Origin: Bacteroidota bacterium
Lineage (GTDB): Bacteria; Bacteroidota; Bacteroidia; Flavobacteriales_D; Crocinitomicaceae
Length of the DNA: 11,799 bases
Assembly: GCA_018825925.1 (NCBI GenBank)
Contig: JAHKAT010000109.1
Span: forward strand, 1-11,799
Direction of reading: 5' to 3'
Shown: positions 1-6,301 of the stretch, one piece after another
Layout of the letters: each line of letters starts with the position of its first letter
Numbering within the stretch: the stretch's first letter is position 1
Notes under the pieces: model-generated
The model's database searches: none
Told to the model about the DNA's origin: nothing
Seen by the model: only the letters and a program-made list of their open reading frames with translations
Position numbers and translations under genes: made by a program

Positions 1-362
1 CTTTCAGTAGGGTTGAGATATGGAAGCACACATTGCGCGGTTTGCATTACCCCAATAACGTTCACTTGATAACTTCTTTGGAAATCATCGGCGGTCAATT
101 CAGGAAAAGGCTTGTTCACCAATACACCCGCGTTATTGATTAAAATATCGATAGAACCTATGGTTTTAAAGATAGCGTCGGCTTGCACAGAAACTTTGTT
201 TTCTAAATTAAAAGGATGGTAGAAAACATTTTTAGATTCCTGAATATCTCCTTTTGATCTTGAAAGACAATGTATTTCACAGTTGGGTAGTTTTGAAAAA
301 AACGAAACGAGTGCACGACCTATCCCGCGACTAGTGCCAACTATGACAATTTTCTTATTCAT
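1..362 (-). CDS. Short-chain dehydrogenase/reductase (SDR) family protein, C-terminal part cut by window edge
   Basis: This is an NAD(P)-dependent oxidoreductase of the classical SDR type; its substrate cannot be told. The 120 visible codons start at ATG 362-360 with a beta strand and the cofactor-binding motif GTSRGIG (residues 9-15), the local form of TGxxxGxG. The structural NNAG motif is at 76-79, and the VNVIG segment (100-104) contains the conserved Asn. The catalytic Ser and YxxxK lie beyond the edge, so activity cannot be judged. The start codon sits inside the end of the preceding reductase gene (8-nt overlap, ATGAATAA), so the two are probably translationally coupled and in one operon with both PaaE-like reductases. 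Inference: it may serve the same catabolic pathway, for example in hydroxyacyl or aldehyde metabolism, but many SDRs are generalists and the sequence does not decide this. Confidence 0.85.
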   Translation of the reverse strand, partial: MNKKIVIVGTSRGIGRALVSFFSKLPNCEIHCLSRSKGDIQESKNVFYHPFNLENKVSVQADAIFKTIGSIDILINNAGVLVNKPFPELTADDFQRSYQVNVIGVMQTAQCVLPYLNPTE

Positions 363-1422
363 CAAACGAAATGGTTACAGCTTCGGAGGTAGGCACCGCT
401 TGACAACAAAGGATATGTCCCTGAGCTACTTCTTCATCCGTTAAAACATAATTCATACGCATAGTAGCAGTACCTTCAGTAACAATGGCTCTACAGGTAC
501 TACACACTCCACCTCGACAAGAGTAGGGAGGATCATAACCTTTTACATCCAACAATTCTATAATGGATTTCCCATTGGGTACAAAGTTGATATCAATTTC
601 TTCTCCATCCAAAAGCACTGTCACTTTGGATTCCATTGAATCAGCAACAATAATTTTTCCTTTTTTGGATTTAACAGGAGCCGTGAATAATTCGTATTTT
701 ATTTTAGAATTATCTACACCCAAAAGTTCGAGTTTTGCTTTTACAACTTCGATCATTTCACTAGGTCCGCACAAAAAGAATGCATCGGCTTTCAGCAAAT
801 CAAGATTTTCTTTTAAAAGGTTGGAAACATTTTTTTCATCCAATCTTCCGTCTTTGGCTATTTTATTGCTTTCCTGAGATAAAAACAATTGAGGTTTCAG
901 GGTTTCTATAGATTTGATCTCTTCCCAGAATAGAGTTGAATCAAGTGTTTTATTTCCAAAAAACAAGTTCATCGAAGCATCGGCAGGAAGTGACTTGGCG
1001 ATCGCCATAATTGGTGTAATTCCAGACCCTGCAGCAAATGCAACAATATTCTTCATTTCCGGAGTTCGGATAAATGTACCTTGAGGATGCGCTATTGAAA
1101 CTTTCATTCCAACTTGAGCAGTTGTATTAAACCAAGTTGAAACTACTCCTTTTTTAATTTGCTTGACAGCCACCGAAAGTGGTTCATTTGCACCACTGCA
1201 AATAGAGTAAGAACGACGATGTTCCTTCCCATTCAAAGTAATGATAAAATCCAAAAATTGACCAGGAATGTAGCTAAACTCCTCCTTTAAATTTTTTGGA
1301 ATATCAAAACTCACTTGAACACAGTCAGTCGATAAAATTTTAATCGCACTAATTTCGATTGAATGATAACCTCGATGAGGCTTCTTTCCTCCTTTTTTCC
1401 CAAATAATTTCTTAAATACCAT
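355..1422 (-). CDS. Second PaaE-like oxidoreductase: FAD/NAD(P)-binding reductase with C-terminal [2Fe-2S] ferredoxin domain
   Basis: This 355-residue protein is predicted to carry electrons from NAD(P)H through FAD to a plant-type [2Fe-2S] cluster and on to an oxygenase; it is cytoplasmic. Domains in order: FAD-binding barrel with RRSYSIC (69-75); nucleotide-binding domain with AGSGITPI (131-138) and CGPSEM (218-223); a linker around 248-265; and a ferredoxin domain with cluster ligands Cys302, Cys307, Cys310 and Cys340. It aligns along its whole length with the gene just upstream, including the same VTISFDE-type end, so the two are paralogues. It differs by a Lys/Gly-rich N-terminal extension of about 19 residues and by more divergent FAD and NAD regions. 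It starts 3 bases after the stop of the upstream reductase, and its stop overlaps the SDR start. It could be a spare PaaE or the reductase of another oxygenase. Family is certain, partner is not. Confidence 0.9.
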   Translation of the reverse strand: MVFKKLFGKKGGKKPHRGYHSIEISAIKILSTDCVQVSFDIPKNLKEEFSYIPGQFLDFIITLNGKEHRRSYSICSGANEPLSVAVKQIKKGVVSTWFNTTAQVGMKVSIAHPQGTFIRTPEMKNIVAFAAGSGITPIMAIAKSLPADASMNLFFGNKTLDSTLFWEEIKSIETLKPQLFLSQESNKIAKDGRLDEKNVSNLLKENLDLLKADAFFLCGPSEMIEVVKAKLELLGVDNSKIKYELFTAPVKSKKGKIIVADSMESKVTVLLDGEEIDINFVPNGKSIIELLDVKGYDPPYSCRGGVCSTCRAIVTEGTATMRMNYVLTDEEVAQGHILCCQAVPTSEAVTISFDE

Positions 1423-1425
1423 AAT

Positions 1426-2490
1426 TTATTCATCAAAAGATATAACAACATTTTCGCTAGTAGGGTGAGACTGGCAAGTTAAGATATATCCAGCCTCAAC
1501 TTCGTCAGTTTCCAAGGCATAATTTACATCCATTCTTACTGAACCTTCTAAAACTCTTGCCTTACATGTGCAACAAACTCCACCTTTACAAGCAAAAGGT
1601 AAATCAGCACCTGCATTTTGTGCTGCATCTAAAATATTTATTCCTGTACTTCTTAATCGAATATCCAATTCGTCGCCATCGAGGATAATTCTAACTTTCG
1701 CAGCTACTTCATCTTCATCCAGAGGAGTAATTTCCTTTGGTTTCGTATAGGTTCCAAACAATTCAAAATGCACGTGCTTCTCATCAATTCCGCTGGAAAT
1801 ACAAGTTTCTTTAACACTGTGGATCATTTCTTCTGGTCCACAAACAAAAACTTCATCAACAGTTTCATCCTTTAAAAAAGCCTTGAATAAATCTTGACTT
1901 TTTTCTGCATCTATCCTTCCTTTTTGAAGTTTGTTTCCTAAACTTTCACGCGAAAGAATATGTACAATTTGAAGTTGGTTGATATAGGTGTTTTTTAAAG
2001 CTTCAATTTCTTCTCTAAATAAAATAGAACCGAAATTTTTATTACCGTAAAAAAGTATTACACGACTCTTTGGCTCTTCCTTCAATATTGATTTTATCAA
2101 AGAAAGGACAGGTGTAATACCAGATCCAGCAGCAAAAAAAGCGTAAAATTTTGAGTTAGTTTTAGAAATATCAGTTGTAAATTTCCCCATGGGTGTCATT
2201 ACTTCTAAAACGTCGCCAGCTTTTAATTCTTCATTGGCAAAGGTGGAGAAAAGACCATTTTCTACTTTTTTTACAGCAACTCTCCATTCCTTTTCAAAAG
2301 GAGCCGTGCATAGCGAATAAGACCTGCGAACTTCTTCTCCTGAAAAAAACGTTTTAAGTGTAAGATATTGCCCCGGAACGTACTGATAATCATTCGACAA
2401 GTCGGTTGGAATTTCAAAGGCAATCGATACTGAGTCTTCTGTTTCTTGTTTAACTTCGGACACCCGAAGCGAATGAAATTTTGGAGTCAT
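1426..2490 (-). CDS. paaE: 1,2-phenylacetyl-CoA epoxidase reductase subunit PaaE
   Basis: PaaE takes electrons from NADPH through FAD and a [2Fe-2S] cluster to the di-iron centre of PaaA, allowing O2-dependent epoxidation of phenylacetyl-CoA. The protein is 354 residues, the usual length. The FAD domain has VPGQYLTL (38-45) and RRSYSLC (55-61). The NADPH domain has AGSGITPV (121-128) and CGPEEM (217-222). The C-terminal ferredoxin domain has cluster ligands Cys301, Cys306, Cys309 and Cys339. The N-terminus (FHSLRVSEV) begins as PaaE proteins usually do, so the ATG at 2490 is well placed. It is the first gene of a leftward unit diverging from paaABCD, with a TAnnTTTG element 19 nt upstream. 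In E. coli paaE follows paaD in the same direction, so here the complex is split over two divergent transcripts. Between the two reductases this one looks closer to canonical PaaE; that is a judgement by eye. Confidence 0.92.
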   Translation of the reverse strand: MTPKFHSLRVSEVKQETEDSVSIAFEIPTDLSNDYQYVPGQYLTLKTFFSGEEVRRSYSLCTAPFEKEWRVAVKKVENGLFSTFANEELKAGDVLEVMTPMGKFTTDISKTNSKFYAFFAAGSGITPVLSLIKSILKEEPKSRVILFYGNKNFGSILFREEIEALKNTYINQLQIVHILSRESLGNKLQKGRIDAEKSQDLFKAFLKDETVDEVFVCGPEEMIHSVKETCISSGIDEKHVHFELFGTYTKPKEITPLDEDEVAAKVRIILDGDELDIRLRSTGINILDAAQNAGADLPFACKGGVCCTCKARVLEGSVRMDVNYALETDEVEAGYILTCQSHPTSENVVISFDE

Positions 2491-2509
2491 TTACACATTT
2501 TTTGGTCGC

Positions 2510-2517
2510 CAAAGTTA
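2510..2517 (-). promoter_or_regulatory. Putative promoter -7 element for the paaE-reductase-SDR unit
   Basis: Read on the minus strand this is TAACTTTG, a perfect match to the Bacteroidota -7 consensus TAnnTTTG. Nineteen bases separate it from the paaE ATG, giving a short leader of roughly a dozen bases. No clear -33 TTG lies at the usual distance, so the assignment rests on the -7 box and its position. Confidence 0.55.
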
Positions 2518-2602
2518 CAGTTTTAATTTCTTGAATTGATGTATTTGGAGGATTTCCAGAATAAAAATAGTTAAAGTTTTGTGGAATATATTTTTAACAT
2601 AA

Positions 2603-2612
2603 GTTCTAGAAC
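2603..2612. promoter_or_regulatory. Perfect palindrome midway between divergent paa promoters (candidate operator)
   Basis: GTTCTAGAAC is a perfect 10-base palindrome in the 221-base region between paaE and paaA. Its centre (2607.5) is close to the midpoint of the two outward-facing -7 boxes (about 2601), roughly 85-97 bases from each. That is where a single dimeric regulator could act on both transcripts. Phenylacetate clusters are often controlled by TetR-type (PaaR) or GntR-type (PaaX) repressors, but no regulator gene is visible here. The symmetry is seen; the operator role is inferred. Confidence 0.35.
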
Positions 2613-2661
2613 ATACTTTGCACCACATTGTTTGTAGCATAAGGAGTTGGTCAAACTACTC

Positions 2662-2692
2662 TTAGTAATAACAGTAAAATTCCGTAAATTTG
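2662..2692 (+). promoter_or_regulatory. Putative promoter of paaABCD
   Basis: TAAATTTG at 2685-2692 matches the Bacteroidota -7 consensus TAnnTTTG exactly. A weak -33 candidate, TTA at 2662-2664, sits 20 bases upstream in place of the preferred TTG. The -7 box ends 19 bases before the paaA ATG, the same distance as in the divergent paaE promoter, so the mRNA leader would be very short. A small inverted repeat, TACT-CTT-AGTA (2657-2667), overlaps the -33 position. Confidence 0.55.
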
Positions 2693-2711
2693 TACTTACA
2701 ACACGTTGCCC

Positions 2712-3671
2712 ATGGAAAAAGCTCAAGATATTTTAGAACTCGAACGTCGTTTTCAAGAAAAAATTGACAATGACATTCGAATAGAACCAAATGATTGGAT
2801 GCCGGATGCTTATCGAAAAACATTAATCCGACAGATTAGTCAACACGCACATTCTGAGATTGTTGGAATGTTACCGGAAGGAAATTGGATAACGCGTGCA
2901 CCCAACTTACGACGCAAGGCAGTTTTACTTGCGAAAGTGCAGGATGAGGCTGGACATGGATTGTATTTGTATTCAGCGTGCGAAACTTTAGGGGCGGATA
3001 GAGAAGAAACCATTGATGATTTGCATTCAGGCAAGGCGAAGTACTCTTCGATTTTTAACTATCCAACACTTTCTTGGGCAGACATGGGAGCGATTGGTTG
3101 GTTGGTCGATGGTGCTGCAATTATGAACCAAGTGCCTTTGTGTCGATGTTCTTATGGACCTTACGCTCGTGCGATGGTTCGTGTTTGTAAAGAAGAATCT
3201 TTTCACCAGCGTCAGGGCTTTGAGATAATTTCAAAATTAGCACAAGGCTCCCCAGAACAGAAAGAAATGGCACAAGATGCACTGAATCGTTTTTGGTGGC
3301 CTTCTTTGATGATGTTTGGTCCTAGTGATGATGATTCTCCAAATTCAGCTCAATCAATGAAATGGAAGATCAAACGAAATAGTAACGATGAATTGCGTCA
3401 GTTATTTGTGGATGTTACAGTCCCACAAGCAGAAATGATAGGCTTAAAAATTCCTGATAATGATTTGAAATGGAATGAGGCGACTCAGCACTATGAATTT
3501 GGCGAAATCGATTGGACGGAATTTTGGGAAGTCGTAAAAGGCAATGGCCCTTGTAATTATGAACGTGTAGAAACGAGAAGAAAAGCCAAAGAGAACGGTG
3601 AGTGGGTGAGAGCAGCTGCTGTGGCCTATGCAGAAAAGAAAAAAAATAAAGAATTGGCTGTCGAAGCCTAA
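2712..3671 (+). CDS. paaA: 1,2-phenylacetyl-CoA epoxidase catalytic subunit PaaA
   Basis: PaaA is the di-iron, ferritin-like subunit that epoxidises the aromatic ring of phenylacetyl-CoA, the committed step of aerobic phenylacetate breakdown. It works in a cytoplasmic complex with PaaC and PaaB and is reduced by PaaE. The protein is 319 residues, close to the usual size. Two ExxH iron-binding motifs are visible: EAGH (Glu79-His82) and ESFH (Glu162-His165). Glu49 in HSEIVGMLPEGNW and Asp133 in LVDGAAIMNQ sit where the remaining carboxylate ligands of the family are expected, so the active site looks complete. I start it at ATG 2712 (MEKAQ); the in-frame TTG two codons earlier is less likely. 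It leads the rightward unit, with paaB 12 bases downstream. The C-terminus ends in a charged, Lys-rich tail (KKKNKE). Confidence 0.97.
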   Translation: MEKAQDILELERRFQEKIDNDIRIEPNDWMPDAYRKTLIRQISQHAHSEIVGMLPEGNWITRAPNLRRKAVLLAKVQDEAGHGLYLYSACETLGADREETIDDLHSGKAKYSSIFNYPTLSWADMGAIGWLVDGAAIMNQVPLCRCSYGPYARAMVRVCKEESFHQRQGFEIISKLAQGSPEQKEMAQDALNRFWWPSLMMFGPSDDDSPNSAQSMKWKIKRNSNDELRQLFVDVTVPQAEMIGLKIPDNDLKWNEATQHYEFGEIDWTEFWEVVKGNGPCNYERVETRRKAKENGEWVRAAAVAYAEKKKNKELAVEA

Positions 3672-3683
3672 GAAACAATAAGA

Positions 3684-3971
3684 ATGAAGAAATCAGATTG
3701 GCCTCTTTGGGAGGTGTTTATTAGAAGTAAACAAGGATTGAATCACAAACATGTTGGAAGTTTAAGAGCAGCAGACGCTGAAATGGCAATTGAAAATGCT
3801 CGAGATGTATACACTAGACGCTCCGAAGGTATTTCAATTTGGGTTTTGGAATCAAAGAATATTCATGCCTCCGACCCTCAGGAAGCAGATTCCTTATATG
3901 ATCCAGCTCACTCAAAGGTGTATCGCCACCCAACGTTTTACGATGTTCCGGACGGAATTTCACATATGTAA
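3684..3971 (+). CDS. paaB: 1,2-phenylacetyl-CoA epoxidase subunit PaaB
   Basis: PaaB is a small non-catalytic subunit that binds the PaaAC heterodimers and is needed for an active, correctly assembled epoxidase. At 95 residues it has the normal length. The family signature runs through residues 6-35: WPLWEVFIRSKQGL, then HKHVGSLRAADAEMA. A conserved central stretch, NARDVYTRRSEGISIWVL (39-56), follows, and the protein ends near the usual YRHPTFYDVPDG segment. It sits 12 bases after paaA and 6 bases before the paaC ATG, in the canonical order, so it is clearly co-transcribed. Nothing unusual is visible in it. Confidence 0.96.
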   Translation: MKKSDWPLWEVFIRSKQGLNHKHVGSLRAADAEMAIENARDVYTRRSEGISIWVLESKNIHASDPQEADSLYDPAHSKVYRHPTFYDVPDGISHM

Positions 3972-3977
3972 TTGAAT

Positions 3978-4733
3978 ATGAACCAAACGAATTTATTTCA
4001 ATGGATTCTGCGTATGGCAGATGACAGTTTAATCTTAGGGCATCGCCTATCTGAATGGTGTGGACACGGACCTATATTAGAGGAAGATATAGCTCTGACC
4101 AATATTTCTTTGGATTTGATAGGTCAAGCAACGAATCTTTTTCAATATGCTGGAAAAATAGAAGGTAAAGGAAGAGACGAAGATCAATTGGCTTTTTTGC
4201 GTTATGAAAAGGAGTATAAAAATTCACTTTTGGTGGAACAGCCAAATGGAGATTTTGGTATGACGATCATGCGCCAATTTCTTTTTGATGCCTACCGCCT
4301 ACCGCTTTTTGAAGCATTGACGAAATCTTCGGACGCGCAAATTGCAGCAATTGCTGAGAAATCTTTGAAAGAAACGAAATACCATTATCGACATTCTGCA
4401 GAATGGGTAATCCGATTAGGAGATGGAACGGAAGAATCTCACCAAAGAATTCAGAAAAGTTTGGATTTATTATGGAGGTATTCGAGTGATTTGTTTACCT
4501 CTGATGACATTCAAACGGAAGCCGAACAAAATGGGATTTCACCATCTATAGAGGAGATTAAGGGATTGTGGTCGAAGAATGTTTATTCTGTTTTAGAACA
4601 AGCAACCCTTGTTATCCCGGATAATAAATGGGAGCAAAATGGAGGTAGAGCAGGGAAACATTCTGAACATCTTGGGTATTTATTGGCAGAACTTCAATAC
4701 ATGCAGCGAGCATACCCCAATATGGAATGGTAA
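3978..4733 (+). CDS. paaC: 1,2-phenylacetyl-CoA epoxidase structural subunit PaaC
   Basis: PaaC is a ferritin-fold partner of PaaA that stabilises it in the epoxidase complex; in known members it lacks a working di-iron site. The protein is 251 residues, the usual size. Recognisable segments are LGHRLSEWCGHGPILEEDIAL (20-40), with the NISLDLIGQA helix after it, ETKYHYRHSAEW (132-143), and the C-terminal GGRAGKHSEHLGYLLAELQ (222-240) followed by YMQRAYPN. I chose ATG 3978 (MNQTN) over the in-frame TTG at 3972, which lies directly after the paaB stop. The last codons overlap paaD by 7 bases, so translation of PaaC and PaaD is probably coupled. Confidence 0.95.
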   Translation: MNQTNLFQWILRMADDSLILGHRLSEWCGHGPILEEDIALTNISLDLIGQATNLFQYAGKIEGKGRDEDQLAFLRYEKEYKNSLLVEQPNGDFGMTIMRQFLFDAYRLPLFEALTKSSDAQIAAIAEKSLKETKYHYRHSAEWVIRLGDGTEESHQRIQKSLDLLWRYSSDLFTSDDIQTEAEQNGISPSIEEIKGLWSKNVYSVLEQATLVIPDNKWEQNGGRAGKHSEHLGYLLAELQYMQRAYPNMEW

Positions 4734-5209
4734 CTGAAGCCCAAATATGGGAATTACTCGAACGCGTTCCGGATCCGGAAGTGCCAGTGCTTTCTGTGGT
4801 TGATTTAGGGATAGTTCGAAAAGTGGAATTGAATGAAATTCTTCGAATTGATATTACTCCAACCTATTCTGGATGTCCGGCGATGGGTGTAATAGAGGAG
4901 CAGATTAAAAAAGAACTAATCAACGCAGGTATTGAGAATTTCGAGGTGAATACTGTTTTGTCTCCAGCGTGGACGACTGATTGGCTTTCGGAAAACGGTA
5001 GGAAGAAATTAAAAGAATACGGAATTGCACCACCAGAAAATGAAATGGACAAATCGGCCTTATTTGCAAAGCCGTTAATCGTGCCATGTCCGAATTGCGA
5101 TAGCAGGGAAACTAGAATGGTGTCAGAATTTGGAAGCACTGCATGCAAGGCACATTATGTGTGTAAAGAATGTCGCGAACCATTTGATTATTTTAAATGC
5201 TTGAGATAA
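4727..5209 (+). CDS. paaD: Phenylacetate-CoA oxygenase accessory protein PaaD (MIP18/DUF59 domain plus zinc-ribbon-like tail)
   Basis: PaaD is not part of the purified epoxidase core but is needed for its activity in vivo. As a MIP18/SufT-like (DUF59) protein it probably helps deliver Fe-S or iron to the complex. At 160 residues it has the normal length. The DUF59 part has PDPEVPVLSVVDLGIV (15-30) and TPTYSGCPAM (44-53), with the family's conserved Cys50. The C-terminus carries CPNC (Cys121, Cys124), Cys140, CKEC (Cys146, Cys149) and Cys158, a zinc-ribbon-like metal site typical of PaaD and absent from plain DUF59 proteins. The start codon lies within the last codons of paaC. It is the last recognisable paa gene of the rightward unit. 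A 91-base gap follows, with no hairpin-plus-T-run terminator. Confidence 0.95.
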   Translation: MVTEAQIWELLERVPDPEVPVLSVVDLGIVRKVELNEILRIDITPTYSGCPAMGVIEEQIKKELINAGIENFEVNTVLSPAWTTDWLSENGRKKLKEYGIAPPENEMDKSALFAKPLIVPCPNCDSRETRMVSEFGSTACKAHYVCKECREPFDYFKCLR

Positions 5210-5230
5210 TTTGTTTTAAGTAATTTGAAG

Positions 5231-5282
5231 CAAAATATTTTGTCAAAGATGCAAGAGCAACTAACAACTTATTATAAATTTA
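5231..5282 (+). promoter_or_regulatory. Candidate regulatory region before the DUF3467 gene: 12-base palindrome and near-consensus -7 box
   Basis: CAAAATATTTTG (5231-5242) is a perfect 12-base palindrome. TAAATTTA (5275-5282) is one base off the TAnnTTTG -7 consensus and ends 18 bases before the ATG, about the same spacing as in the paaA and paaE promoters. No -33 TTG is present at the right distance. AT-rich DNA makes such matches easy, so this is tentative; the gene may also be read through from paaD. Confidence 0.3.
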
Positions 5283-5300
5283 CACGTTACATTGATTACC

Positions 5301-5612
5301 ATGGAAAAACAAGTTGAAAACCAAGTAAATATTGAGTTGAATGAAGAAATAGCATTGGGGATTTATTCCAATTTAGCTGTAATTACTCATTCACAATCAG
5401 AAATTATATCAGATTTCATACAATTAATGCCAGGAATGCCGAAAGGAAAAGTGAGATCAAGAGTGATTATGACTCCTGAAAATGCCAAACGATTTATGAG
5501 GGCTCTACAGGAAAATATAGGCAATTACGAAGAAACCTTTGGCGTTATCGAAGATCAAGGTGTGCCTCAAATGCCACCAATGAATTTTGGACCTCCAACC
5601 ACCCAAGCATAA
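5301..5612 (+). CDS. DUF3467 family protein
   Basis: This is a small (103-residue) soluble protein of the DUF3467 family; no function is established that I know of. The family pattern is clear: VNIELNEEIALGIYSNLAVI (10-29), then THSQSEIISDFIQLMPGMPK, then KVRSRVIMTPENAKRFMRAL, and a Pro/Met/Gly-rich tail. There is no signal peptide or membrane segment, so it is probably cytoplasmic. I start at ATG 5301 (MEKQVENQ), not the in-frame TTG at 5292, because the preceding codons add nothing family-like. It lies 91 bases after paaD and 78 bases before a lipoprotein gene. From memory, Bacteroidota DUF3467 genes often stand next to rpoC. Finding one beside paa genes suggests either a paralogue or a rearranged neighbourhood, which I cannot test here. 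Confidence 0.85.
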   Translation: MEKQVENQVNIELNEEIALGIYSNLAVITHSQSEIISDFIQLMPGMPKGKVRSRVIMTPENAKRFMRALQENIGNYEETFGVIEDQGVPQMPPMNFGPPTTQA

Positions 5613-5690
5613 CCTTATTAAAAATATTACGTTAGAATAAAAAAGACGTTAGTCCATCAACTGAAATTCAACACAGTAAAGAAAAAGTAA

Positions 5691-6107
5691 ATGAAAAAGT
5701 TTTTAATCGTATCCCTAGTAGGCCTTTTTGTTTTAACGGGCTGTTATAAAAACACTACACCGAGAAATGTCACCAAAGCAATAAATGTAGGAACATGGAA
5801 AGTAGCTCGAATGGTAGACAATGACAAGAATATTACAAGTCAATACAATGGTGTAACTTTTTCGTTTTCAGACGGACAAAATATGAATGTTACGGCACCA
5901 GACACCTCATTTGTAGGTTCGTGGGAGGTGCCTACAAATGCAAAAAGACCCGCGCATTTATTTATTAATTTACCAGAAACCTACGCTAGAACAATCCAAT
6001 TGTCGGATGACTGGTTGGTTACCTTTAGAGCGACTGAAGAAATACACATGGAAAGATTAAATGGTAAGTTTGGTGAATCCGATAATTGTATTTTGAGGAA
6101 AATATAG
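5691..6107 (+). CDS. Lipocalin-like lipoprotein
   Basis: This is a 138-residue predicted lipoprotein. Residues 1-17 are a Lys-start hydrophobic signal peptide ending in the lipobox LTGC, with Cys18 as the lipidated residue, so it should be anchored in a membrane facing the periplasm or the cell surface. The mature part is beta-rich. The pattern GTWKVARMVDNDKN, YNGVTFSFSDGQ and SFVGSWEV resembles the lipocalin-like domains common in Bacteroidota, with the first Trp (W36) where lipocalins keep theirs. The ligand and role are unknown. No SD or consensus -7 box lies in the 78-base gap upstream, so it may be co-transcribed with the DUF3467 gene. A strong terminator follows 23 bases after the stop. 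Fold assignment is by pattern only. Confidence 0.75.
   Translation: MKKFLIVSLVGLFVLTGCYKNTTPRNVTKAINVGTWKVARMVDNDKNITSQYNGVTFSFSDGQNMNVTAPDTSFVGSWEVPTNAKRPAHLFINLPETYARTIQLSDDWLVTFRATEEIHMERLNGKFGESDNCILRKI
5908..5940. repeat. 10-base perfect inverted repeat inside the lipoprotein gene
   Basis: CATTTGTAGG (5908-5917) and CCTACAAATG (5931-5940) are exact reverse complements separated by 13 bases. They lie within the codons for the SFVGSWEVPTNA stretch. The RNA could form a stable intragenic hairpin with no T-run after it, so it is not a typical terminator. Confidence 0.6.
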
Positions 6108-6130
6108 AAAAAATTTACTTTGATTTATTT

Positions 6131-6162
6131 AAAGCGGATCCAAATTTGGGTCCGCTTTTTTT
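6131..6162 (+). terminator. Strong intrinsic (Rho-independent) terminator
   Basis: Positions 6131-6144 and 6145-6158 pair as a near-perfect stem (AAAGCGGATCCAAA against TTTGGGTCCGCTTT, with one G-T wobble). The central AAATTT will open into the loop, and a run of eight T (6155-6162) follows the GC-rich core. It lies 23 bases after the lipoprotein stop and closes the rightward unit. The A-run on the other arm is short, so bidirectional use is possible but less clear. Confidence 0.9.
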
Positions 6163-6266
6163 ATGGAAAGCATAGGGTTTTTTACATGTTTTATCGAATT
6201 TGAAATAATTTAAGCAACTTTTAAGTTTTTAAAACTCACATCTGTAAATAATTGTGATTCAGTATA

Positions 6267-6301
6267 TTGTGTATTTAATGTATCGTTTTTTATTAGCTTT
6301 G
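6267..6301 (+). promoter_or_regulatory. Putative promoter of the giant surface protein gene
   Basis: TAGCTTTG (6294-6301) matches the TAnnTTTG -7 consensus. A TTG at 6267-6269 is a possible -33 element, but the 24-base spacer is slightly long. Transcription starting here would leave an unusually long leader, about 125 bases, before the ATG at 6435, in contrast to the short leaders predicted for the paa units. Confidence 0.45.

Noticed and set aside
563..877. Open frame of 104 codons on the + strand inside the second reductase gene
   Set aside because: It is antisense to a clear FAD/[2Fe-2S] reductase, has no family resemblance, and has a low-complexity Ser/Phe/Leu composition typical of a reverse-strand shadow.
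2706..2714. TTG at 2706 as the paaA start (also TTG 3972 for paaC and TTG 5292 for DUF3467)
   Set aside because: In each case an ATG lies two or three codons downstream and matches the usual N-terminus of the family. The extra residues add nothing conserved.
3415..3678. Open frame of 87 codons on the minus strand over the end of paaA
   Set aside because: It is antisense to the conserved PaaA C-terminus, and its Leu/Phe/Ser-rich product is a complement of Lys/Glu-rich coding.
5210..5300. Terminator after paaD
   Set aside because: The only symmetry, CAAAATATTTTG, has no GC stem and no following T-run, so read-through into the DUF3467 gene cannot be excluded.
6224..6236. Odd-centred palindrome AGTTTT-T-AAAACT as an operator
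   Set aside because: It consists mostly of A and T in an AT-rich gap and lies about 30 bases before the possible -33 element; too easily produced by chance to call.
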